DNA of 64,000 nt from Strigamia acuminata (GCA_949358305.1 OX442320.1:1738501-1802500); one strand, 5' to 3'. Numbered from the stretch's first letter, positions 21,116-32,101 are shown. A program made the numbers and translations. Notes: a model not told the origin generated them from the letters alone.

Positions 21116-22856
21116 TGTGACGATTCTACTTTTGGGCTAATTTATTAGTCCTTTTGAGATAGATAATTCGGTTTATACAAGACGTTGCTAAGTTTAACAA
21201 CAACCTAACCGAGATAAGCTACGGAAGCCCTTACAAACATGAATATGTGATCAAGTAGGAATAACTTACAGTTTTAGTGTGACATAACATATTTATTTCT
21301 AAATATTGATATTAACAAAGATGGGTTCTTGACGCGTGTAAACGGGCGGCATCAACTGGTTGAGGATCCGGGCGAAGCCAGAGGGATACGGCTGACTTGC
21401 GGCATCGTCACAAATAGCGCTACGGAGACGCATTTGGTCCGCAGCTCGAATATCTAATAATGCGAAGAATCCTTCGCATAAGTAGGAATATTCGGCAGAA
21501 TATTCCATGTTCCAAATGAATAAAAGTAAAGTGATTAAAGTAATATAACAAATGAATTGTTATATAAATAATAATTGGGCGGGGACCGTCACGACAATTG
21601 AGAGAACGTCGCGGGAGTTGTTGAGACTCCATCCGCCAGCATGCCTTACGACGACAAGATCTCGTGATCAGGCGCCGAGTATTTTTTTGTACGCTTTAGT
21701 TCGCTATCGGTGGTACCAACCACCAGGTAAACATTTCTATGGACTTACCGGTATAAAAAGTGATTGCCAATACAGGATTACCAATGCCCGAGTAGTTTGT
21801 TTAACACAGTGTTGTTCAACTCCTGTTCACGGGTTACTAACCCGGAGGGTACGATGGGGCGGGGACCGTCACGACGGTCGAGAGAACCATCGCGGGAGGA
21901 TTTGACTCCTCCATCCGCCAGCATGCCTTACGATGACGGGATCCATTGATCGAGCACCGGGTAAAATATTAATCGGCCACTGCCGTTGGATTACCATTAT
22001 CCAGGTAGTTATTTTATCGCAACATCTTTAGATATTACTCACGGGCTACCAACCCGGCGTGTTACCTGTGCATTAGGCCTTTACCGACTTTTAACGTGCG
22101 GAAGGACCAATCGTAGAAAGACGGGAACCTGCGTGGGCCGTTTACAACAACCATCCTGCAGCGGACTGTGGCCAGTTAGCTGAGGGACCTACTTTCATTT
22201 AGCAAGGTCGTACTGTATACGACCGTTATATTAAGCCACCGTACGAAATCCTACTGTCCCGTAGAACAGCTGGCTAACGTTACGGGGCCATTTCATGTGT
22301 GAAACATGTCTATTACCGGAGTTGGCCTTCCCGAAAAGGCCCTACAACAACAATAACAATAGTAATGAATACCGATTGTGGAGAGCTGAGGAGGCCTGAT
22401 GTGTCGATAAGAAAGTGAAATCAAACGATAACAATTCAACTACAGACAATATACAAGTTCAGTTATCAAGCCAGGGGGAAGTGAGAAACTGGAGCTTATA
22501 TAGTTCTGTAGAACTACTAGATTGGCGACAGCCAATCAGCGTACGAATCGGCGGATTCTTGGGTCACTAGTCCGGACCTAATATATGACTATGTCCAGAT
22601 GGGCCCAGTTGGGGTCCGGAAGGGTCCGATTGGTTCCCTTCGACAGGTAAGTAATGTGGATATTGATTCGATGGAATCAACATTGTCAAGTAAATAATAC
22701 TTAGTTTGCATTTAATAAAATAGTTATATTTTATTCACCGTGTCCTAAATAATTATTTATCACACTTTTTAGTTTTATCGAGTTTGAATTACGCGCGTTT
22801 GTTAAACAGCGCCACCTATTGTGAACATTGATAACTACTGATTTGTAATCATCACA
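21116..22856 (-). repeat. Gypsy B1 5' LTR (1741 bp) with duplicated hairpin-rich unit
   Basis: The ends are TG...CA with a 10-bp inverted match (TGTGAYGATT). Three copies exist here: this one, the solo LTR 30303-32044 and 51100-52838 (opposite strand). It is an LTR because copies 1 and 3 are both followed by the same PBS and leader, and copy 2 is a solo element with a 4-bp TSD. A TATA-like TATATAAG lies about 0.36 kb from the 5' end in the sense direction; here the minus-strand sequence is slightly diverged (CTATATAAGC). Two hairpin-rich units and a 69-codon frame (21299-21508) follow. Confidence 0.85.
21299..21508 (-). CDS. Small ORF inside the gypsy B LTR (69 aa), uncertain
   Basis: An ATG-started 69-codon frame (MEYSAEYSYLCEG..., ending VYTRQEPIFVNINI) lies in the sense direction of the LTR, downstream of its structured region. 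The same frame is in the solo LTR (30486-30695) and, with a different C-terminus, in B2 (52449-52649). I recognise no domain, signal peptide or membrane segment. Between this copy and B2, five of six differences before the C-terminal change alter the amino acid, which does not support protein-level constraint. It may be a short leader ORF or chance. Confidence 0.35.
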   Translation of the reverse strand: MEYSAEYSYLCEGFFALLDIRAADQMRLRSAICDDAASQPYPSGFARILNQLMPPVYTRQEPIFVNINI

Positions 22857-22913
22857 AATGTTTATACAAAAATTCATGTATTTGTTTATCTATTATTTTT
22901 GAAAAATATATAT
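22857..22913. other. Short AT-rich spacer
   Basis: Sequence between the B1 LTR and the tandem array. Nothing recognisable is seen. No target duplication matching B1 can be checked, because the other B1 end is outside the window. Confidence 0.6.
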
Positions 22914-23531
22914 CAGGTAGAATTCTGCAGAGGTTCCAAGTATTGGCCCAATATTGGGACCCAATATTGGACCAATGTGAAGATTTTAGAAAATGCCAAA
23001 TTGGCCCAATATTGGGTCCAAGCAGTGGCCCAATATTGTGACACAATATTGGCCCAATATTGGTTACGAGTATTGGCCCAATGTTGGCATACAATATTGG
23101 GCCAATGTCGGGATGTAAGAAAACGCCAGATTGGCCCAATATTGGTTCAAAATATTGGCCCAATATTGGTTACGAGTATTGGCCCAATGTTGGCACACAA
23201 TATTGGGCCAATGTCGGGATGTAAGAAAACGCCAGATTGGCCCAATATTGGTTCAAAATATTGGCCCAATATTGGTTACGAGTATTGGCCCAATATTGGC
23301 ACACAATATTGGGCCAATGTCGGGATGTAAGAAAACGCCAGATTGGCCCAATATTGGTTCAAAATATTGGCCCAATATTGGTTACGAGTATTGGCCCAAT
23401 ATTGGGAAACAATATTGGGCCAATCTGGCGTTTTCTTACATCCCGACATTGGCCCAATATTGTGTCCCAACATTGGCCCAATATTTTAGCCAATATTGGG
23501 CCAATGTTGCGCCAATATATAATGCTACCTG
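22914..23531. repeat. CCAATATTGG tandem array 1, 106-bp period, with a terminal inverted unit
   Basis: The array consists of TTGGCCCAATATTGG-like palindromic blocks. The landmark AAACGCCAGA recurs at 23121, 23227 and 23333, giving a 106-bp period. Then a reversed unit (about 23410-23480) contains TCTGGCGTTT. The ends are CAGGTAGAATT (left) and AATGCTACCTGG (right), imperfect inverted repeats. The right end matches the start of array 2 at 53186. The array cuts gypsy A2 gag, so it is probably the inside of a non-autonomous DNA element. Open frames here are repeat artefacts. Confidence 0.75.
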
Positions 23532-24628
23532 GGTATTAAGATGGGTACTTCAGACTCCGGATCCTCTGTCTCAAAAGCTAATAACTGTTGCCTCAACCTT
23601 GCATTCTCAGCTAAAAGCTCATCATGGGTTAATGGGGTTACTACAGTTCCACTCAGTTTACCTGCTGTTACTGGAGTTACCTTTTCGTCCACTACCTTTT
23701 TGAAAAGTGACAGCAGCACATCCGCTGGATCCTTGACTTTCATAGTCTCATACAATTTAAGTCTTTGTTCCATCTCTGCCAGTTTAGTCGGGAATACTGT
23801 CACCATCATTTGCTGCATCGCCGGCTTCAAACCTTGGTAAACATAATTAATTTTTTGTCCTTCAGTGAGTGCCGGCAACACAAAAGCACATTCGGCCAAG
23901 ACTTTCTTCATATAGGCATCTGCTGTTCCTTCTGTGTGTCTCATGAAGTGAAGAGTATTTAAAACATTTTCCTGGCCCCTACGAAACTTTTTTTCAAGTT
24001 GTGGTTTCCACTCGGTCCAAGTCCATGTTGGATTCTTTTGTAATAACTCCACAAACCATGCCAGTCCATCAGTTTTTAACGCTAATGGTAAATGTTTAAC
24101 TCTCTCATCATCAGTGCCTATTGTGGCTTCATACGCTACTAGCCATTGGTCGATGTTCCCTTTTGTTGTATCATAACAAATGACATCCCGCTTTTGTATC
24201 ATTACACTCTTAAAAAGGTCAGTTAGAACTGCTATTGGGTCCGCCATCTTGGATTTCGTTCCTTTTGATGTGGATCCCTGAATATTAGTATTTACTAAAG
24301 GTGTTTGTATCTTTATTGGTGTTAATAATTCAAAAACTGATTGTAACAATTTTGGCTTTATTAATCTCAAAGGTGAAGAAGAATCAAGTTCCTGTTGGGA
24401 TAATGAGTCTTGGAAATGCTCTTCTTGGTTTATCTCAACAACTGGTTCCTCTTGTTTTATTTCAACAACTTGTTCTTCCTCTTCAACTTCAGGCTTAGTG
24501 TGTTTTATCTTTCCACTCCCTCTTTTAGTTGTGATATTACGGTTATCTACTGTCCTTTGTAATTCTTGGTTTTGTAAATCTAGTAGATTATCCGTTTGTG
24601 TTTGTGTAAGCTTCACTGGTTTCTCCAC
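23532..24628 (-). pseudogene. gag: Gypsy A2 gag, 3'-truncated
   Basis: ATG at 24628 begins about 365 codons of A-family Gag with the capsid uninterrupted (TWTEWKPQLEKKF), which gives the empty-site sequence for copia-1 in A1. It ends at ESEVPILI and then two codons of array sequence. No pol follows. N-terminal features are as in A1: a Q-rich start and an EEEQVVEIKQEEPVVEI repeat. Confidence 0.88.
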
Positions 24629-25236
24629 TGTTAAGCTTTGAAATGCACTATAATTTTTATTTTCACTACTCTATAATGCACCTCACACATTCACTAATAA
24701 CCACAATTCACCAACACACAATCCTGAAACAAATTTTATTTATTATTAATAAACACCAATTTAAATTCAAGATATTATTAATGTCACTATTTTCCTGAAA
24801 ATAGACAAATTATCATTATTAATCACCAACAGAATCAACACAATTTATCAACTTCCTGAAAAAAAAACAAATTATTAAAACTTTATTAAATATATTATTA
24901 TCAAAATTATTTCCCTCTAAATATCTAATATCCAACAATCTTAAACAACTTTAACAATTAAATCCAAAATATTATTTAACTCAATGCAAACTCATTAACT
25001 ATTCACTAAGAAACTGTTTCCAAACTCTGAGTCACTCTATGATTCACTCTTATTTTCTCTAATATGCAAATTAATCTGCACTCTTTCTAAATTTTATAAG
25101 AATTTCTACTATTTTCACTAAGTTTTTACGGGGTTTTTAGCTCTAACTTCTCAATTTTAGCACAAAACTGGCTGATTTTACTGTAAATTTTCACTTATTC
25201 ACTACTTTTATCAACCAATTAGTGGGTCTCAAAAGA
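24629..25236 (-). other. Gypsy A2 leader
   Basis: AT-rich leader homologous to 19146-19760. No gene is seen. The PBS on its right (25237-25254) is the same as in A1. Confidence 0.7.
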
Positions 25237-25254
25237 AAACCGCAATCTCCACCA
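25237..25254 (-). other. Gypsy A2 primer-binding site
   Basis: TGGTGGAGATTGCGGTTT on the minus strand, three bases inside the LTR, the same as in A1. Confidence 0.6.
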
Positions 25255-25257
25255 CTT

Positions 25258-25727
25258 TGTTACGTGGCCAACTGGCCAATAATGACCACGTAACTTATAA
25301 CTTGTTTATTACTCATCATTTAATAACTAAGAGTGAAATGAACAGGAGTCAGAGTTTAGGTTGAAATATAAACTATGTTCTTTTATTCCTTAATTACAAA
25401 TCATAAACTTAATTGAAATCATAAAACTAAACCTAAAACTAAAGTAAACATTAAGACTGAAGACATGAATAACACCTTCTTTCTTATTTGCAAACTAATC
25501 ATGCCATATACTGGCTGAAAAATTAATCATTAGAAGTCCTGGGAAGACTGAGGTCTAAGAGTCAAAGTGGCTCTTTTATACCCAAGTCACCCCCCTGAGT
25601 TAGTTCTAATTGACTCGCCCGTGATGTCACCATCACGTACGCAGTCTAGTGATAGATTTTGACAACTCTAATAACATTTGTGCTGGTTTGAGACGGTCGG
25701 CAGACGACGCGACTCAACCGCATGACA
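25258..25727 (-). repeat. Gypsy A2 5' LTR
   Basis: A 470-bp LTR of family A with TG...CA ends and several base differences from the A1 pair. The right flank ATAG would be the target copy, but the other end of A2 is missing, so it cannot be confirmed. Confidence 0.88.
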
Positions 25728-26417
25728 ATAGACACTTGTAACAATTTTCATTTCTCGAATTGATCTGATGAGGGCAGTTTGCTGTGCGTCTTCATCCCCG
25801 TAGTTTCTCTCCAACTCCTCTCGAGCCAAATGGTAGGATTCTTCGATCAAGGGAAAAGTTGAAATCAAAGTGGCTGCTTCGCCAACACACATTGTCTGTA
25901 GATATTGAAGCTTTTCCACGTCGCTCAAGTCTGGGTCCTTATGTACTGAAGTTTCAAAGTTACTTTTGAAAGTCTTGTACTTCAAAATGTCCCCATCGAA
26001 CTTCACAGACTCCAATTTTGGCAACTTCTGGTTTTTTCGGAAAGAAGCATTCATTGTCGTATTACCGCCAGATGCAGTTGACATATTTAGTCGTCCTCCC
26101 AGTGTAGGAAGGGACCGTTTCGATACATCCCAACGTCCGCGGAGAAGATCTACTCTCGTTTGAACTGCCTCGAGTTTTTCAATGGCTTCAAGATAAAATC
26201 CATGTTCGGAATGTGTTTGAAGATCATTGAGTTCATTGACAGCACGTGTCTCTCGAATATTTGCTGTAGATAACAGCGCCTCCAACTCTCCCGGGTCGCT
26301 GGTCTGCTCCGATACAGTCAGCAAAGCGGAGAGTAAAGTGAGTAGCGCTTCCCATTTCGTCTCCATAATTTCGAGTTGATCTGGAGTAAGCAAGTTTTGC
26401 ACGGAAGGTTCTGCCAT
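25728..26417 (-). pseudogene. gag: BEL/Pao Gag, N-terminal 230 residues, cut by gypsy A2
   Basis: The frame begins at ATG 26417 (MAEPSVQNLLTPDQLEIME). An N-terminal helical region is followed by a DUF1759-type BEL/Pao Gag segment: LPKLESVKFDGDILKYKTFK, FETSVHKDPDLSDVEKLQYL, GEAATLISTFPLIEESYHLA and LERNYGDE. These LPKL...F.GD...W/Y...F and KL.YL....GEA motifs typify BEL/Pao. At 25728 the frame runs into the A2 LTR, so later codons are not BEL. The rest of the element (protease, RT, integrase) is not in the window; it should have continued left of the A2 insertion. Confidence 0.85.
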
Positions 26418-27564
26418 GTTTTCTCTCCTCTCACAAATTCACGGCTGCAAATTGCGAAAAAGAAGATAAAATCTCGTTTGACAAAAAACACTTCGCTTTC
26501 AATTTTTCAAAAGAATAAAATTTTCAATTTTATCCCCCAGAAATACACAGAATTTTTCAACGTTTTATTGCCCAAATGACAAAAAATCAAATGAAAATGC
26601 ACAAGAATATCGAGTGTTTTAACAATCAAGGATGCTAAAACACACGAGCGACCTTGATCACGTATGAAAAACGTGACTCAAAAAGTCCTACACAAGTTTG
26701 AAATATTTTCGGCGATTCGTTTGGAACAAATTTCGCACGAAAACCACTATCAAATTTTAGCGTTAATAACTGACAGCCCTTGCAATGAGAGACTGACCAG
26801 TAACTAGCTTCAAAAAATCTAAATCTCCCCTGGTTATGCCAGTTATATGGAGATGCATGCATAAAATTAAAGAAAACACTAAAACGATTTGCAATAAAAT
26901 TCACTTTTACTAAATTTCCCCTAAGATTAGCATATGAAACAGCAATAACACCAAAAGAATACCCAAAACAATACCCTCATGCAAACAAAACCTCCAAAAT
27001 AAATGCACTGAATGAAAAAACACAAGAAAAGCAATAAATCCAGGGGCGAATCGACTTCTCAGCACAGCGCGTTGTGTTATCCAAATCCAAGATGGCGACC
27101 GTAGAATCCCGCTGATGACACACAAAAGTTCGCACTCGACGCAAGAGCTGTCCCAGTCGTGACTATTGTCACGTTGAACGGAGACACTCGTAGCAGACGA
27201 CGAATCACGAACGTATTGTTCTCCCGTCGCAACAAACACGCGAAGAAACGTATCCAAAACGAACCGGAAAAACTCACAGATTTCAGACGGAATCCTGGTC
27301 ACGTGTACCACAGAATCGTATTCGATGTTGCGGTCTGTCAACACCGAATAGAGATGAATGGGGTCGGGGCTATTTGAATTTCCCGCTTCTAAAAACTCAA
27401 GTGATCGTATTGTTAAATTCGTACGAAAACCGCGCTGAGAACACAAATCCGCACTGAAAACTATTGTTGAATGCATGGAACATTGATGGGAACACCGTTG
27501 ATTAATATCCAATGGAGTGCTGAATCAATGGCTAATCCAGGGAAAGGCTTAACTACTCACAACA
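26418..27564 (-). mobile_element. BEL/Pao leader and 5' LTR
   Basis: Upstream of the BEL gag ATG there is about 1.15 kb without a gene. Read on the minus strand, it begins at 27564 with TGTTGTGAGTAG, a start typical of BEL/Pao LTRs (TGTTG). The inner LTR end and PBS are not certain; TGGTCAGTCTCTC near 26790-26805 is one candidate PBS. A 200-codon minus-strand frame (26910-27512) lies within the likely LTR and shows no recognisable domain, so I do not call it a gene. Confidence 0.55.
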
Positions 27565-27599
27565 CATTGAAAACTAAGGTTGAAAATAGAAAACACGGG

Positions 27600-28870
27600 A
27601 GTAAACAAAAAACAACTTGTTTATTAAAAAGTTGGTTGAGAACTGAATAAAATACACTGATTACATTGGTTCCTGAGGAACCGCACATGCGCAGTGCCCG
27701 TTATGGCACACGCCAAGCCGATAGCGGCGAAATACAAAAACAAAAGAAACTCCGTTGTCATAGCAACGGAGGAAACGAAATCACAGCAAAGTTGTAGTTA
27801 CATAAAAACTGCACGAAAAAAGGATTGTGATATACTAAAATGACCACAAGAATACCAGGAATATTTAATATAATCACAACAATAAGATCTGAAAAGTAAA
27901 ACAATGCAAACGGAGCGAAAACAATGATCGTCAAGCAGACGATCGAGACAGCCAATCAGCGTCAAGCAAAATGATGCAATCAAAACATTTGAATTCCGAA
28001 CGGAATAAAAATGCAAAAAATAGCAAAGAATACAGGTGAAAATACTTCGAAATGAAATAATAAATAAGAATAATAGTATAATAAATTCAAAGCAAACGAT
28101 TACATCATCAAAATTGCCGATAAATCAACATGGCGCCCAACGGTCACCGAATCGGCGGCAAAACAACACAGTTTGAAAATACAAGTTTAAGATTTGAATA
28201 AAAACACCTGACAATGTTGAAATAAATATAGGAAATATTATTTCCTGAACAAAATCACACTATTTAATCAAAACTACACTGAAATGGATCGTAACACGAA
28301 CGAAACGAACATCGTCGGCCGCGCCCATATGGTGGCCGACGACGAACGTTCGTAACGTCGAAACGAAAACTCAATGACAAAATCTGAGCACACCAAACGA
28401 AAGAGCACACCGGAATTAGTACAAAACAATACTAAAACACAACAAAACTATCTTTAAAAGGTGAAAACGAAACGTTAGAAGTTCTGAAATAACAAGACTA
28501 GGAATTGAAAAATGACGTCACGCGTATAGCGTAACTGTGCTGCATTTCGACGAATGCACTCAAAAATGCCGTACAACAAGAAAAATGCATTAGAATTGAT
28601 AAAATAAAACAAAATACGTAATAAAATACCGAAAATATGTGACAATAAATTGAATTATCCCATTTCACAACACTAAAACACTAAATAACACTGAAAAAGT
28701 TTAATAAGGCACAAAATGATTTAATATGAAAAATCCTCAAAAGAAATTCAAACACATTAAATGCAAAATTTTCACAATAGTAAAAAAATCCTGAAAAACA
28801 CACAACATTAGTTTAATTGGAAATAAAACACTGAACAAAATTGCAATATAGCAGTAACTATTAATTCCAC
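27600..28870. repeat. Diverged direct repeat X, copy 1
   Basis: About 1.27 kb similar to the following copy at 28871-30302. Matching landmarks include CCGCACATGCGCA (27681 and 28951), the GTTGTCAT-GCAACGGAG hairpin, CGAACGTTCGTA blocks, and AACGAAACGTTAGAAGTTCT (about 28467 and 29738). A CRE-like TGACGTCA is at 28513-28520. No coding frame is convincing. The nature of X is unknown; it could be tandem copies of an LTR or a local duplication. Confidence 0.65.
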
Positions 28871-30302
28871 TCTGATTGCAACAACTTTGGTTGCAACAGG
28901 GTAAATGAATACTGAGCAAAATACACGAATGTAATTGGCCCTCAAGGGAGCCGCACATGCGCAATACCGAAAATGGCACGCGCCGAGCCGATTAGCGGCG
29001 AAATACAGATACAAAATTCTCCGTTGTCATGGCAACGGAGGAAAACAAAATACAGGCAAAGTTGACAAATTATGAAATCAGCACGGATTACAGTTTGAAA
29101 TATATCAAAAGATGCACAAAGAATCAGAGAACAAAAAGTTAAATTGTAACAATGTCTGAAATTACTTTAAACAATGCGAAAAAGGATGAAAACTGCGATC
29201 GTTAAGCAGACGATCAAGGCAGCCAATCACAGGCCAGTATGATGACGTAACCGTAAGATTTGAATTTAAAATGGCTTTAAAACACAAAATAACAAAAGAA
29301 TACAGGTTAAAAAACATCGTAATGAAATAGTATAATCAATTCAATCAATATACATCGCAAATAAATTGAAATAAAAACGAATTACCGATAAATTCCAACA
29401 TGGCGGCCTTGAACGTCATGTTGGCGGTAAAACCAGTACATTTGAAATTTAAGACACAGAATGAGAATAAAAACCACATAGGAATGATAAATAAAATTAG
29501 GAAATGTTATTTCCTGCACAAAATAACACTATTTATTCAACACAACACTTAAAATCAATAGATAGCCGCACGAAACGAACATTGCTGGCCGCGCCCTTAC
29601 GGTTGCCGACAGCGAACGTTCGTAGCGACGTAACGAAAGCACCTTGGCAAATAAAAAGCACACCAGTTGAAAGAGCGCACTTTAATTAGTAGAAAACAAC
29701 ATCAAATCGAATTCTTAACAATTCGGAAAGGTATTAACGAAACGTTAGAAGTTCTAGCGCAACAAAACTAGTAAATGAAAAATGACATCACGCGTGTAGC
29801 GTAATACCTTGTTCGCACCAGAATGTTTGGGCTAGCCCAAAGTTTAAATCTAGTTCTTTTTCTTGGTGCGAACGCATCTGGCCCAAAATTATCTAGTTTA
29901 AAAATGTTTAAACTAGATAATTCTAATCCAGTTGTGTGAACTAGATAATTGTCAAAGAACTAGATAACTGTCAAGGTCACTTCCCACAATTCCATGCGTA
30001 ACCTGGTCAGTTGATTGTCTATTGGCTGCATGCTAGCCTAGATATGTGGCTTTTTGCTTTTTGGTGCGAACGCTCTAGCCTGAACTTTTTAAGCCAACAT
30101 CAGGCCAGAACTAGATTTAAACTTTGGGCTAGCCCAAACTTTCTGGTGCGAACATGGTATAACTGAACTGCATTTCGACGAATGTACTTAAAATTGCCGT
30201 AAATCACGAAAATGCATAAGAAATCAATGAAATATGACACAAAGCTTAGAAAACACTTGAAATAACAGTATGTTAAAATGCAATATCAACACAAAAGACA
30301 CT
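28871..30302. repeat. Diverged direct repeat X, copy 2 (interrupted)
   Basis: Second X copy. It carries a Harbinger MITE (29805-30159) absent from copy 1, and then a solo gypsy B LTR (30303-32044). X-like sequence resumes at 32045-32101 and, after gypsy D, probably at 49809. No gene is seen. Confidence 0.6.
29805..30159. mobile_element. PIF/Harbinger-type MITE, 355 bp, TSD TAA
   Basis: Terminal inverted repeats of about 52 bp (TACCTTGTTCGCACCAGAAT at the left; the complement at the right begins TACCATGTTCGCACCAGAAA) have only a few mismatches. TAA is duplicated at 29802-29804 and 30160-30162. The paralogous position in X copy 1 (about 28530) lacks the insert and reads GCGTAACTG. A 3-bp TWA target is typical of PIF/Harbinger. 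There is no transposase, and inner segments such as AACTAGATAATT are palindromic. Confidence 0.85.
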
Positions 30303-32044
30303 TGTGACGATTCTACTTTTGGGCTAATTTATTAGTCCTTTTGAGATAGATAATTCGGTTTATACAAGACGTTGCTAAGTTTAACAACAACCTAACCGAG
30401 ATAAGCTACGGAAGCCCTTACAAACATGAATATGTGATCAAGTAGGAATAACTTACAGTTTTAGTGTGACATAACATATTTATTTCTAAATATTGATATT
30501 AACAAAGATGGGTTCTTGACGCGTGTAAACGGGCGGCATCAACTGGTTGAGGATCCGGGCGAAGCCAGAGGGATACGGCTGACTTGCGGCATCGTCACAA
30601 ATAGCGCTACGGAGACGCATTTGGTCCGCAGCTCGAATATCTAATAATGCGAAGAATCCTTCGCATAAGTAGGAATATTCGGCAGAATATTCCATGTTCC
30701 AAATGAATAAAAGTAAAGTGATTAAAGTAATATAACAAATGAATTGTTATATAAATAATAATTGGGCGGGGACCGTCACGACAATTGAGAGAACGTCGCG
30801 GGAGTTGTTGAGACTCCATCCGCCAGCATGCCTTACGACGACAAGATCTCGTGATCAGGCGCCGAGTATTTGTTTGTACGCTTTAGTTCGCTATCGGTGG
30901 TACCAACCACCAGGTAAACATTTCTATGGACTTACCGGTATAAAAAGTGATTGCCAATACAGGATTACCAATGCCCGAGTAGTTTGTTTAACACAGTGTT
31001 GTTCAACTCCTGTTCACGGGTTACTAACCCGGAGGGTACGATGGGGCGGGGACCGTCACGACGGTCGAGAGAACCATCGCGGGAGGATTTGACTCCTCCA
31101 TCCGCCAGCATGCCTTACGATGACGGGATCCATTGATCGAGCACCGGGTAAAATATTAATCGGCCACTGCCGTTGGATTACCATTATCCAGGTAGTTATT
31201 TTATCGCAACATCTTTAGATATTACTCACGGGCTACCAACCCGGCGTGTTACCTGTGCATTAGGCCTTTACCGACTTTTAACGTGCGGAAGGACCAATCG
31301 TAGAAAGACGGGAACCTGCGTGGGCCGTTTACAACAACCATCCTGCAGCGGACTGTGGCCAGTTAGCTGAGGGACCTACTTTCATTTAGCAAGGTCGTAC
31401 TGTATACGACCGTTATATTAAGCCACCGTACGAAGTCCTACTGTCCCGTAGAACAGCTGGCTAACGTTACGGGGCCATTTCATGCGAATGCATGTCTATT
31501 ACCGGAGTTGGCCTTCCCGAAATAGCCCTACAACAGCAATAACAAAATAGTAATGAATACTAGCTGTGGAGAGCTGAGGTGGCCTGATGTGTCGATAAGA
31601 AAGTGAAATCAAACGATAACAATTCAACTACAGACAATATACAAGTTCAGTTATCAAGCCAGGGGGAAGTGAGAAACTGGAGCTTATATAGTTCTGTAGA
31701 ACTACTAGATTGGCGACAGCCAATCAGCGTACGAATCGGCGGATTCTTGGGTCACTAGTCCGGACCTAATATATGACTATGTCCAGATGGGCCCAGTTGG
31801 GGTCCGGAAGGGTCCGATTGGTTCCCTTCGACAGGTAAGTAATGTGGATATTGATTCGATGGAATCAACATTGTCAAGTAAATAATACTTAGTTTGCATT
31901 GAATAAAATAGTTATATTTTATTCACCGTGTCCTAAATAATTATTTATCACACTTTTTAGTTTTATCGAGTTTGAATTACGCGCGTTTGTTAAACAGCGC
32001 CACCTATTGTGAACATTGATAACTACTGATTTGTAATCATCACA
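30303..32044 (-). repeat. Solo LTR of gypsy B (copy 2)
   Basis: 1742 bp, near-identical to 21116-22856. It is flanked by CACT at 30299-30302 and 32045-32048, a perfect 4-bp TSD. No internal region accompanies it, so it is a solo LTR produced by LTR-LTR recombination. It carries the same 69-codon frame (30486-30695). A visible difference from copy 1 is CATGCGAATGCATG for CATGTGTGAAACATG in a hairpin. Confidence 0.9.
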
Positions 32045-32101
32045 CACTAAAATTACTGAAAACACTAGAAAATGTTTTAATAAGATAAAACCTGAAAAGC
32101 A

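Larger units (their letters stand above)
1..22856 (-). mobile_element. Gypsy B1: Ty3/gypsy LTR retrotransposon, interrupted, left end outside window
   Basis: Reading on the minus strand, the order is 5' LTR (21116-22856), PBS (21096-21113), leader (20256-21095, continuing at 4992-5255), gag (2745-4991) and pol (1-2679). The 3' LTR would lie left of base 1. The leader is split by gypsy A1 (5260-20251), which duplicated ATAC on both sides. I join the two parts because the A1 target duplication is exact and because the second B-type LTR at 51100-52838 is followed by the same PBS and leader start. The link from leader to gag rests on removing A1. The pol gene is decayed, so this copy is probably not autonomous. 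Confidence 0.8.
23532..25727 (-). mobile_element. Gypsy A2: 5'-half copy of gypsy A
   Basis: Minus-strand order: 5' LTR (25258-25727), PBS, leader (24629-25236) and gag (23532-24628). It is then lost at the junction with the CCAATATTGG array. It is inserted in a BEL/Pao gag gene at 25728. It differs from A1 at scattered bases (for example CTTGTTTATTACTC for CTATTTTGATGAAC in the LTR), so it is a separate, older or divergent insertion. Confidence 0.85.

Noticed and set aside
22380-22425. CTGATG...GAAA pattern resembling a hammerhead ribozyme core in the B LTR
   Set aside because: The CTGANGA box is not matched (CTGATGT) and the expected helices are not seen.
22899-23703. Long overlapping frames rich in W, P, N, I and G
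   Set aside because: They are translations of the CCAATATTGG tandem array on both strands; the repeats are palindromic, so all frames look protein-like.
26910-27512. 200-codon minus-strand frame
   Set aside because: It lies in the probable BEL LTR and leader, has no recognised domain and hydrophobic segments without a clear order.
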